NCBI RefSeq assembly: GCF_900182705.1
Contig: NZ_FXTP01000002.1
Span: 434,001-498,000 of the forward strand
Reading direction: 5' to 3'
Source: Gracilimonas mengyeensis
Lineage (GTDB): Bacteria > Bacteroidota > Rhodothermia > Balneolales > Balneolaceae
Length of the DNA: 64,000 bases
The notes under the pieces were generated by a model. It ran no database searches, was not told the DNA's origin, and saw only the letters and a program-made list of their open reading frames with translations. Positions 8,791 to 16,239 of this stretch are shown piece by piece. Within the stretch, counting starts at the first letter, position 1; every line of letters starts with the position of its first letter. Position numbers and translations under genes: made by a program.

Positions 8791-10086
8791 TTAAGTCATA
8801 ATGCTTTCGTTGATCTCAGCGATAGGAAAGGATAGCTCAAATACCGTTCCGGGCTGCTCTTTTCTGGATTGATATTTATAGTCAGCTTCCAATTGTTGTG
8901 TTAGGCTTTCTATCAACTCAAGCCCCAAAGAAGCTTCGCTTATTTCGTCTTTTTCCTGTGAAATACCATGACCATTATCGGTAATTTGTAGGGACAGGTA
9001 GTTATTTTTTTGCTGTAGCCGGATACTGATCTTACCCGTCTCTTTCCTTGTAAAAGCATGCTTCATTGCGTTGGTGATTACTTCATTAAGAATCAGGCTG
9101 CAGGGCAGAGCTTGATTGATATTCAGCTGAACGGATTCCAGTTCAAATTCAATAGAAACATTGGTATTGGTTTCCATTGTATCCTGAACGGTTTGTACCA
9201 GTTTTCTGAGGCCTTCATCAAAAGACAGATTTGAGAAGCTATGAGATTGGTACAGTAGTTCGTGGACATTAGCCATGGATTTAATACGCAATGTGCTGTC
9301 CAGTAATTTCTTCTGTACTTCTTCATCAGGCTCTTTGAAGGATTGCATCTGAAGCATTCCTGATATTACCGCCATGTTATTTTTCACACGGTGATGAATT
9401 TCAGCCAACATCGTTTCTTTTTCTTCAAGTGAACGTTCCAGCTGTTCCTGATGCGTTATAAGATGCTTCCTGAGGTCTTTCTGAGATTCAATAGTGCGCT
9501 GCAGGCCACTGAATAACATCGGCATAAAAATGACGGCAACTACACTCAACAAAATGGAATTGGCTGAAATAGCTATCCATGAGGCTACCTGATAACTATC
9601 ACGTAAAGGATATTCGGCTATATTGTAATGGATCAACATACCCTGCAAAGCACAAATCGCCACATTAATAACGATAGTGAACACGCCGGCCCTGGTGGGT
9701 AAAATCAGCATAGCAAATACGGTGGCGCCAAACAGGTAAGTGAGCCCTGCTCCATGTTCTCCCATGTAGAATATCAAAATAGTTGCGGCAGCATATACAA
9801 GAGCTACAAACAAATACTTGCGTGTAGTTATGCTGAAACCACTGTAAAGTGATACTAAGGAAATGGCAATAGCAATGCAGGTGTAGGCTATGCTAAGCGA
9901 CTGTAAATCAAGTGCATAAACAATCAGTAGGGAAGGTACCAACACTAACAGTGATAAAGGCAAAAGGTAAATGATAATCGTAGCGAAAAGTTTATTACGC
10001 CAGTAGTCTAGTCCATCGCTGGGGTTAAAAGAACCCAGACAATTTTTACGGACTGTTAGTTTATATTTTTTCCAGGGATTTTGCAT
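8791..10086 (-). CDS. Membrane sensor histidine kinase, HisKA_2 type
   Basis: 431 residues. About six hydrophobic segments occupy residues 35-195, a coiled segment follows (200-225), then the phosphoacceptor box EIHHRVKNN near residue 230, diagnostic of the HisKA_2/HWE-related class. A HATPase_c domain completes the protein, with the N box NEVITNAMKHAF and G boxes DNGHG and GLELIESL. There is no periplasmic sensor domain of note, so the signal may be sensed in the membrane. No response regulator gene adjoins it, so it is an orphan kinase here. A perfect 19-bp palindrome lies in its upstream region (10151-10169). Confidence 0.85.
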   Translation of the reverse strand: MQNPWKKYKLTVRKNCLGSFNPSDGLDYWRNKLFATIIIYLLPLSLLVLVPSLLIVYALDLQSLSIAYTCIAIAISLVSLYSGFSITTRKYLFVALVYAAATILIFYMGEHGAGLTYLFGATVFAMLILPTRAGVFTIVINVAICALQGMLIHYNIAEYPLRDSYQVASWIAISANSILLSVVAVIFMPMLFSGLQRTIESQKDLRKHLITHQEQLERSLEEKETMLAEIHHRVKNNMAVISGMLQMQSFKEPDEEVQKKLLDSTLRIKSMANVHELLYQSHSFSNLSFDEGLRKLVQTVQDTMETNTNVSIEFELESVQLNINQALPCSLILNEVITNAMKHAFTRKETGKISIRLQQKNNYLSLQITDNGHGISQEKDEISEASLGLELIESLTQQLEADYKYQSRKEQPGTVFELSFPIAEINESIMT

Positions 10087-10150
10087 AGTCGCCTCTATCT
10101 GAAAGTATCTGATGCCAAAATAATTCGACTTTTCTTAAAATTTTTAATTC

Positions 10151-10169
10151 CCACTAAACTATTTAGTGG
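10151..10169. promoter_or_regulatory. Perfect 19-bp palindrome in a divergent intergenic region
   Basis: CCACTAAA-CTA-TTTAGTGG lies 65 bases upstream of the histidine kinase start and 189 bases upstream of the cystathionine-type enzyme. It lacks a U tract and sits between divergent genes, so an operator is more likely than a terminator. The binding protein is unknown. Confidence 0.4.
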
Positions 10170-10357
10170 AGTGGCCAATGACAAAAAGGATCTGTAGTAA
10201 TATGATCAACCTTCATGAGCACAAATATGGCATCTAATTGCCAACTATATTTAAAGAGATCAGACAAAATCATTTGAAGAATGGAACGTCATTTTACATG
10301 GATACACTGTATTTTAAGCCCACTCACTCAACGAAAATTAATTAGTTAAAATCGATT

Positions 10358-11497
10358 ATGTCCTCACTACCAACTAAGAATATTGAAACCATTGCAATTC
10401 ATGGAAGCATGAAGCAGGAGCCCGGTGAAAACGAACCTTTAGTTCCGGGTATTGAGCTTTCCACCATCTATGAGCATCGAAAAGAGGGGCAGCAGGATGG
10501 CGACTGGAAGTACACCCGGATTTCTAATCCAAACCGCGTACAACTGGAAAATGTGCTAAAGGATCTGGAAGGAGGAGATGCGTGTGCAGCTTTTTCCTCA
10601 GGGATCGCAGCTATCTCTTCTGTATTTCAAACGCTGGAAGCAGGCAGTCATTTGCTGTTACCTGAAGATGTATATTTTGGAACCCGCAAGCTGGTTTGGG
10701 AGTTTGCGGAACGATGGAACCTGGAAGCAGACTTTATCGATATGACCGATCTGGAGGTTATTAAGTCTTCCATCAAGGAAAACACCAAAATGCTTTGGTT
10801 GGAAACACCCTCCAATCCCCGCCTATTGATTACTGACGTGGTGGAAGTAAGTAAATTGGCCCATAAAAATGGCGCTATTGCTGCAGTGGATAGCACGTGG
10901 CCAACCCCCTACAACATGCGTCCCTTAGAGCTTGGAGCAGATATAGTTGTACATTCTACCACCAAATACCTGGGTGGACACAGCGATATTTTGGGCGGTG
11001 CGGTAATCACAAAAGAGAATAATGAGCTGTTCGAGAAAATACGAACCATTCAGGTGATACAGGGGGCTGCTCCCTCTCCACAGGACTGCTGGCTGCTGAG
11101 TCGCAGTATCCGCTCGTTTCCATATCGCATGCGGGCTCACAACGAAAACGCCCGTAAAGTGGCCGATTTCCTGGTTAATCACCCCAAAATTATGAAAGTA
11201 TATTATCCCGGATTGGAATCTCATCCCGGCCATGAAATTGCAAAAGAGCAGATGAAGGATTTTGGCGGCATGATTTCCTTCCTGATTGATGGTACCAAAG
11301 AAGATGCCATCGCTGTTGCCTCTTCTTCAAAAGTAATTACAGCAGCTACCAGTTTGGGAGGCATTGAAAGCATTTGGGAACATCGAAAATCATCAGAAGG
11401 CGAAGAATCTAAAACCCCGGATAACCTCATTCGCCTGAGTGTAGGCCTGGAACACCCCGATGATCTCATCGCAGATATAGAACAGGCGTTGGGATAA
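10358..11497 (+). CDS. Trans-sulfuration family PLP enzyme (cystathionine gamma-synthase/lyase type)
   Basis: 379 residues, the usual length for the Cys/Met metabolism PLP family. The PLP lysine is K203 in HSTTKYLGGHSD. Other family features are YTRISNPNR (substrate phosphate loop), CAAFSSGIAAIS, and LETPSNPRLLITD with the PLP-ring Asp near AAVDSTW. Members catalyse cystathionine gamma-synthase, cystathionine gamma-lyase, O-acylhomoserine sulfhydrylase or methionine gamma-lyase reactions; the exact one cannot be fixed from sequence. It stands alone, with neither a homoserine acyltransferase nor cystathionine beta-synthase beside it. Confidence 0.85.
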   Translation: MSSLPTKNIETIAIHGSMKQEPGENEPLVPGIELSTIYEHRKEGQQDGDWKYTRISNPNRVQLENVLKDLEGGDACAAFSSGIAAISSVFQTLEAGSHLLLPEDVYFGTRKLVWEFAERWNLEADFIDMTDLEVIKSSIKENTKMLWLETPSNPRLLITDVVEVSKLAHKNGAIAAVDSTWPTPYNMRPLELGADIVVHSTTKYLGGHSDILGGAVITKENNELFEKIRTIQVIQGAAPSPQDCWLLSRSIRSFPYRMRAHNENARKVADFLVNHPKIMKVYYPGLESHPGHEIAKEQMKDFGGMISFLIDGTKEDAIAVASSSKVITAATSLGGIESIWEHRKSSEGEESKTPDNLIRLSVGLEHPDDLIADIEQALG

Positions 11498-11787
11498 AAA
11501 TTTTGTGATAAGCACTCATTGCAATTTACCCCTTAAGTAATATCTCCTTTTAGAGTATCAACGGAGCTTCCCCCGACAAGCCTGTCGGGGGATTGAGGGG
11601 TGGGTTAGATGGTGGATTCGAGTGATTAACTTAATTCAGCTTCTCTCCCAATTGGGCATGTGATTCTTTTCGTCAGAAAATATATTAACAACCTGTCGCA
11701 GGCGTCCCGCTTGTGACATCCGTTGTGCAGGGAAAGAATTAAATTTTATCTCACTCTTGATTCTGGGAAATTCATGTCGTACCATTA
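11498..11787. other. Intergenic region between the PLP enzyme and arsR
   Basis: About 290 bases with no supported gene. It contains a hairpin, TCCCCCGACA-AGCC-TGTCGGGGGA at 11569-11592, which may terminate the upstream gene although no U tract follows. The rest is the arsR promoter region. Confidence 0.5.
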
Positions 11788-11810
11788 ATCGTATAATTAC
11801 GATATACGAT
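11788..11810. promoter_or_regulatory. Probable ArsR operator
   Basis: ATCGTATA (11788-11795) and TATACGAT (11803-11810) form a perfect inverted repeat with a 7-base spacer, extended outward as TTA...TTA. It ends one base before the arsR start codon, so the bound repressor would cover the ribosome site and probably the promoter. Autorepression released by As(III) is the family norm. Confidence 0.65.
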
Positions 11811-11811
11811 T

Positions 11812-12144
11812 ATGGCAATTACAAAAGCACAATTATTTAACGACAAACAGGTGAAGGCCGCAGAATTTGCCAAGGCACTGGCGCATCCCGCGCGGATCGC
11901 CATCCTGGAAATCCTGGCACGGCGCAACACCTGTATTTGCGGAGATATCACCGAGGAACTGCCGCTGGCGCAATCTACCGTATCACAGCATTTAAAAGCG
12001 TTGAAATCGGCCGGTATCATCAAAGGCGAAGTAGAAGGCGTACGTACCTGCTACTGCCTGGATGAGGAAAACCTGGAAGAGCTGAAAGCGGTGATGGGGA
12101 CGTTGTTTACGAATCTATCAACCCAAAACCCAAGCTGCTGCTGA
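11812..12144 (+). CDS. arsR: ArsR/SmtB-family arsenic-responsive repressor
   Basis: 110 residues, a winged-helix repressor. [13 protein letters not shown] begins the DNA-binding domain and [16 protein letters not shown] is the recognition helix. The As(III) site of classical ArsR proteins (CVCDL) appears as TCICGDI with C41 and C43. The protein also ends in PSCC, a vicinal cysteine pair at 109-110 that could add a third thiol ligand. It heads the arsenic cluster. No recognisable Shine-Dalgarno sequence precedes the ATG because the operator palindrome fills that space, so translation may be leaderless or weak. Confidence 0.9.
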   Translation: MAITKAQLFNDKQVKAAEFAKALAHPARIAILEILARRNTCICGDITEELPLAQSTVSQHLKALKSAGIIKGEVEGVRTCYCLDEENLEELKAVMGTLFTNLSTQNPSCC

Positions 12145-12145
12145 A

Positions 12146-12256
12146 CTGTGATTCATGTGATATGGATGTTGTGCTGTGATGGATTTTTAGACTAAGGTAT
12201 TAGGAAGAACATCATCATAGTAAATCAAAAAAATCATCCTAATTATCACAGTTAGA
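12146..12256. repeat. Imperfect hairpin repeat of the TGTGAT/ATCACA type
   Basis: Directly after arsR, a left arm rich in TGTGAT, GTGAT and GATG pairs loosely with a right arm rich in CATCATCAT and ATCACAG. It resembles the better-conserved arms at 12426-12521 and 13709-13825. Repeats of this design are widespread between genes in Bacteroidota-like genomes. No gene is visible here. Confidence 0.5.
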
Positions 12257-12289
12257 CAGAAGCTTAAGTGAGAGCCATATCGATTTTCA

Positions 12290-12525
12290 AATCCCAAAGG
12301 GATGAAATGAGAATAGCCCCCGACTTTAGTCGGGGAAAAACGAAACCATTAGAAAAAACCTCCGCCCGGATGGTATAGATGGCTCATTGGCGATCGGAGG
12401 TTGGGCAATAATGTTTAACTGTGATGATGGTGATAAAGATGATGTACCGTGATGAATTTGATGGGTTTGATTACGAAGAATCATCACAGCGCATCACAAG
12501 AATCACGTCCATCACAGTCAAAACC
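12290..12525. repeat. 236-bp intergenic repeat, copy 1 (upstream of arsM)
   Basis: Order of parts: an ATCCC-aaa-GGGAT palindrome, GCCCCCGACT-TTAGTCGGGG hairpin, a CCTCCG...CGGAGG stem with GGTTGGGCA, then a long imperfect hairpin with 37-base arms starting CTGTGATG and ending CATCACAG. The same parts in the same order occur at 13594-13828. The copies flank arsM. Between 12257 and 12573 nothing else is seen. Confidence 0.8.
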
Positions 12526-12573
12526 GGTACTTGGTAAAGGAAGGTAAATTTGAATTAATCTTAGAAAGGAAAC

Positions 12574-13482
12574 ATGGAAACGAAAAAGAAATCTGCTGAA
12601 GAACTCAAAGAAACCGTTCGCAAAAAATATGCTGAAATAAGTGAGCAGGGTAAGGATTACAATGCCCGTTCCTGCTGTGGAGCCGGAGGAGAGTCTACCA
12701 AAGTGTACAACATAATGACCGATGACTATGGCGAAGTAGAAGGCTACAATGCCGATGCAGACCTCGGGCTTGGTTGCGGTCTGCCTACCCAGTTTGCCAA
12801 AATAAAAAAGGGTGATTATGTGATTGATTTAGGCTCCGGGGCCGGCAACGATTGCTTTGTAGCTCGCCACGAAACCGGCGCCGAAGGCAAAGTGCTGGGC
12901 ATTGATTTTACCGAATCGATGATTGCCAAAGCACGTAAAAATGCAGACAAGCTGGGCTTCAATAATGTGGAATTTCGTTACGGCGATATTGAAGACATGC
13001 CTGTGTCCGACGATGTAGCTGACGTGGTGGTGAGTAACTGCGTGCTGAACCTGGTACCGGATAAACCAAAGGTTTTCTCGGAAATTTTTCGGGTGTTAAA
13101 GCCGGGTGGTCATTTTAGCATTTCCGATATCGTGCTGGAAGGAGAGTTGCCTGAAGCCTTACGCGAAGATGCCGAGATGTATGCCGGATGCGTGGCAGGA
13201 GCCATTCAGAAAGAAGTGTACCTGGATCATATTAAAGAAGCAGGTTTCGAAAACATCACCATCCAAAAGGAAAAGCCTATTGAGATCCCTGAAGACATTC
13301 TGTCTAAGTATTTGGATGAGGATGAGATTGCTGGTTTTAATGAAGGCGGACCGGGAATCTATAGCATCACCGTATTTGCACAGAAGGCCGGTGGTGAGGA
13401 GAAGTCGTCATCCCAAAAAGAAATGGTGACCATGCTGGGCGGGCAGGCTAATGCATGCGAGCCGGGCTCGGGGTGTTGCTAA
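12574..13482 (+). CDS. arsM: Arsenite S-adenosylmethionine methyltransferase
   Basis: 302 residues. It methylates As(III) with S-adenosylmethionine to volatile or less reactive methylarsenicals. SAM-binding motif I is [12 protein letters not shown]. Cysteines expected for As(III) coordination are present: C34/C35 in RSCCG, C156 in SNCVLN and C206 in AGCVAGA. The last two match the conserved pair of characterised ArsM enzymes. The protein ends with GSGCC, a vicinal cysteine pair outside the catalytic core. A GAAAGGAAAC ribosome site precedes the ATG. It sits between arsR and the reductase gene, flanked on both sides by the same 236-bp repeat. Confidence 0.92.
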   Translation: METKKKSAEELKETVRKKYAEISEQGKDYNARSCCGAGGESTKVYNIMTDDYGEVEGYNADADLGLGCGLPTQFAKIKKGDYVIDLGSGAGNDCFVARHETGAEGKVLGIDFTESMIAKARKNADKLGFNNVEFRYGDIEDMPVSDDVADVVVSNCVLNLVPDKPKVFSEIFRVLKPGGHFSISDIVLEGELPEALREDAEMYAGCVAGAIQKEVYLDHIKEAGFENITIQKEKPIEIPEDILSKYLDEDEIAGFNEGGPGIYSITVFAQKAGGEEKSSSQKEMVTMLGGQANACEPGSGCC

Positions 13483-13593
13483 ATCGATCACTGATTGCAC
13501 TGATTCCACTGATTGTGGGATTGCACGGATTATTATGAAGTGTTGGCGTTTTCCATGTAGTTTCAAAATCTGAAGTGTGGTAATGACTAAAAG

Positions 13594-13828
13594 AATCCCG
13601 AAGGGATGTAATATGAATAGCCCCCGACTTCAGTCGGGGGTAGAATGGTGCCCCAAAGTAAACCACCGCCCGCATGGGATGGATGGCTCGTTGGTGATCG
13701 GAGGTTGGGCAAAATGTTAACTGTGATAATTGTGATAAAGATGATATACCGTGATAAATCTCATGGAGCCTAAATGTATAGAATCATCATAGCGCATCAC
13801 AAACATCACACCCATCACTGTTAAAACC
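13594..13828. repeat. 236-bp intergenic repeat, copy 2 (downstream of arsM)
   Basis: Same modules and order as 12290-12525: AATCCC-gaa-GGGAT, GCCCCCGACTTCAGTCGGGGG, CCACCGCCC...GATCGGAGGTTGGGC, then TTAACTGTGAT...CATCACTGTTAA arms. Upstream, 13488-13540 has short repeats of CACTGATT. No gene is supported in 13483-13852. Confidence 0.8.
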
Positions 13829-13852
13829 TGAAATAAATAAGTAGAACACTGT

Positions 13853-14467
13853 ATGTACCCAAAACTGAAAACTTACATAAACGAAATAGAATCAACATTC
13901 GATTCTATTCCATCTTCACGACGCGAAGAACTTGAAGAAGTGGCGACCTACATCAAATCCAAAAAGGAACAAGGGGAAACGGCGCAGCTTAACTTTATTT
14001 GCACGCATAACAGTCGCCGGAGTCATTTGGCGCAAATATGGACGGCCACGGCCGCACATGTTTACGGCCTGAATGATTTAGAAAGCTATTCAGGCGGAAC
14101 GGAGGCCACGGCTTTCAACCCACGTGCAGTGGCGGCGCTGGAGCGGGCGGGTTTTGAGGTGGAAAATCCTGGCGGAGAAAACCCGGGGTATAAAGTGCGA
14201 TGTAGCGAAAATGAAGCCCCGATGGTGTGCTTCTCCAAAAAGTTCGACCATCCCATCAACCCGAAAAAACAGTTTGCAGCTATAATGACCTGCTCGGATG
14301 CCGACGAAAACTGTCCGTTTGTGCCCGGAGCTGAATTTCGAAAGCCTGTAACCTACCGGGATCCAAAGGAATCGGATGGGACGGCGCAGGAAGCGGAAAC
14401 CTATGACGAGCGTTGCCGGCAGATTGCGGCAGAGATGTTTTATATGATTCGACAAGCAGCACAGTAA
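13853..14467 (+). CDS. Arsenate reductase, low-molecular-weight phosphatase fold with thioredoxin-type cysteines
   Basis: 204 residues. The fold signature CX5R is C50-THNSR-R56, the phosphate/arsenate loop of LMW protein tyrosine phosphatases. Two further cysteines in TCSDADENCP (C147 and C154) are seven residues apart, as are the C82/C89 redox pair of thioredoxin-linked ArsC. All three catalytic cysteines of that class are thus present, so As(V) to As(III) reduction is likely. It differs from classic 130-residue ArsC in carrying about 45 extra N-terminal residues. Annotators often call such proteins protein-tyrosine-phosphatase; the arsenic context favours arsenate reductase. Confidence 0.82.
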   Translation: MYPKLKTYINEIESTFDSIPSSRREELEEVATYIKSKKEQGETAQLNFICTHNSRRSHLAQIWTATAAHVYGLNDLESYSGGTEATAFNPRAVAALERAGFEVENPGGENPGYKVRCSENEAPMVCFSKKFDHPINPKKQFAAIMTCSDADENCPFVPGAEFRKPVTYRDPKESDGTAQEAETYDERCRQIAAEMFYMIRQAAQ

Positions 14468-14487
14468 CACAAAAAAATTTACATCTA

Positions 14488-14508
14488 TTAATCGCAAAAA
14501 TACGATAA
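14488..14508. promoter_or_regulatory. Second possible ArsR box, upstream of the DUF6428 gene
   Basis: TTAATCG-caaaaata-CGATAA style inverted repeat resembling the outer half-sites of the arsR operator (TTAATCGTATA...TATACGATTA). Like that site it ends immediately before a start codon. It could allow separate As(III) induction of the last two genes. Low confidence because the arms are short. Confidence 0.4.
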
Positions 14509-14509
14509 A

Positions 14510-14956
14510 ATGAATACCTCAACTTTTATACACACGCTTATATCAAACAGTAACAAGGAGCTCTATTTCACCCTGCCTGATGGATCGAGAATTGCGGGTG
14601 ACTTACACATCACGGAGATTCAAAATCACCAGGTGGACTCGGTGGATTGTGGTGGCAACATGCACGCTTACCAGGAAACCGTGGTGCAGTTGTGGATTAA
14701 TGAACGCAGCGGTAAAACGGCTGAGTGGACCACCGACAAGGCTATAAAAATCATTGACATTGTAGGAAAGAAGATTGAATATATTGATGATGCTGAACTG
14801 TTTATCGAGTTTGGAGATTCGGCTCACCCTACCATGAAATATTCGGTGAAGGAAGTAGAAGCCGATACCGGCGTGGTGAACATCCACCTAAACGTTAAAC
14901 CGACGGTTTGCAAGCCCAGCTTAACACAAACAACCAAAGCGGGGGCCTGCTGTTAA
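14510..14956 (+). CDS. DUF6428-family protein of arsenic clusters, function unknown
   Basis: 148 residues. The pattern MNTSTFIHTL...LPDGSRIAGDLHITEI, VDCGG, TVVQLW and a C-terminal NVKPTVCKP matches small proteins found beside ArsR, ArsC and Acr3 in Bacteroidota; the domain name is recalled, not searched. Cytoplasmic, with no signal peptide. It ends in KAGACC, a vicinal cysteine pair on a flexible tail that could bind As(III). It lies one base before acr3, so the two are co-translated or nearly so. A role as an arsenite carrier to the pump is conceivable but not shown. Confidence 0.7.
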   Translation: MNTSTFIHTLISNSNKELYFTLPDGSRIAGDLHITEIQNHQVDSVDCGGNMHAYQETVVQLWINERSGKTAEWTTDKAIKIIDIVGKKIEYIDDAELFIEFGDSAHPTMKYSVKEVEADTGVVNIHLNVKPTVCKPSLTQTTKAGACC

Positions 14957-14957
14957 G

Positions 14958-15995
14958 ATGGCAAACTCAGAAAAGCGTATGGATTTCTTCGAGCGCTTCC
15001 TCACTGTGTGGGTTTTGCTCTGTATTGCAATAGGAATTGGCGTAGGCTGGCTGGCCGGCGACTCTATACAAGTTATCAGTGATTGGGAAATTTACCGTGT
15101 TAATATTCCGGTGGCTATATTGATTTGGCTGATGATTTATCCAATGATGTTGCAGGTCGATTTCGCCTCGCTCAAAGAAATCGGGAAATCCCCGAAAGGC
15201 GTAGTGTGGACAGTGATCATCAACTGGGCCATTAAGCCATTTACCATGGCGTTTTTTGCATGGATCTTTTTTGACAAGCTGTATGCGGCCTGGTTAAGTC
15301 CGGAGCTGGCAGACCAATACATTGCCGGCGCTATTTTGCTTGGGGCAGCGCCTTGTACGGCCATGGTATTTGTGTGGTCGTACCTATCGGATGGCGACCC
15401 CAATTACACGCTGGTGCAGGTATCAGTGAATGATATCCTGATTCTAATTCTATTCATTCCTATTGTGGGATTGCTGTTGGGCATCACCGATATCAGTATT
15501 CCATGGGAAACGCTGGCGGCTTCTGTTATCGTATTTGTGGTGATCCCGTTGGTAGCCGGCTATCTGACGCACAAAATTGCGATCAGCCGCAAAGGGAAGG
15601 AGTGGTACACCGGTACCTTTCTGCCCAGATTTAAACCGCTATCTGTTTCAGCATTATTGGTTACGCTGGTGCTGCTTTTTGCGTATCAAGGTGAACGCAT
15701 TATCGCGCAACCTGTAGATATTTTGTTGATTGCTGTGCCCCTGCTCATCCAAACCTATTTTATTTTTGTGATTGCGTGGTATGGCGGTAAATGGATCGGG
15801 CTACCTTATCAGGTATGCGCTCCGGGATCCATGATTGGGGCCAGTAATTTCTTTGAGCTGGCCGTAGCCGTGGCCATCGCTTTATTTGGGCTGCAATCGG
15901 GTGCCGCTTTGGTAACGGTAGTAGGCGTTTTGATTGAGGTGCCAGTGATGCTCTCACTGGTTCGCTTTGCAAATAGGAGTCGGGCGGGTTATTGA
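14958..15995 (+). CDS. acr3: Arsenite efflux permease, ACR3 family
   Basis: 345 residues with about ten hydrophobic segments. FFERFLTVWVLLCIAIG is the typical first helix. GAAPCTAMVFVW contains C133, equivalent to the transport-essential cysteine of ACR3 proteins, and the later APGSMIGASNFFELAVA block is also family-specific. It exports As(III) from the cytoplasm using the proton motive force. It is the last gene of the cluster, one base after the DUF6428 gene, and is followed by a terminator. There is no arsA or arsD. Confidence 0.93.
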   Translation: MANSEKRMDFFERFLTVWVLLCIAIGIGVGWLAGDSIQVISDWEIYRVNIPVAILIWLMIYPMMLQVDFASLKEIGKSPKGVVWTVIINWAIKPFTMAFFAWIFFDKLYAAWLSPELADQYIAGAILLGAAPCTAMVFVWSYLSDGDPNYTLVQVSVNDILILILFIPIVGLLLGITDISIPWETLAASVIVFVVIPLVAGYLTHKIAISRKGKEWYTGTFLPRFKPLSVSALLVTLVLLFAYQGERIIAQPVDILLIAVPLLIQTYFIFVIAWYGGKWIGLPYQVCAPGSMIGASNFFELAVAVAIALFGLQSGAALVTVVGVLIEVPVMLSLVRFANRSRAGY

Positions 15996-16048
15996 GGAAA
16001 AGAAGGAGTCGGAAATTCAGTACTTAGGATTCATAAGCTGGTCATGAA

Positions 16049-16082
16049 AACCCTCCAGGGGTTCAGAACCCTGGGAGGGTTT
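16049..16082 (+). terminator. Terminator hairpin after acr3, AACCCTCC family
   Basis: AACCCTCCAGGG pairs with CCCTGGGAGGGTT across GTTCAGAA. Nearly the same hairpin ends the GH9 transcript at 3695. A second hairpin, AGGACGGATA-AATC-TATCCGTCCT, lies at 16143-16166. Confidence 0.7.
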
Positions 16083-16239
16083 ATAACAGCAAATGGTTTA
16101 CCCAACCATAATGCTATTACTCTGTTCTACCTGTTATAAACAAGGACGGATAAATCTATCCGTCCTACGTTTTATAGCGCTCTGCATCAGAACGAAAAAC
16201 GGGATTCACAAATTGGCCCAACAAATAATCAATCAACCA

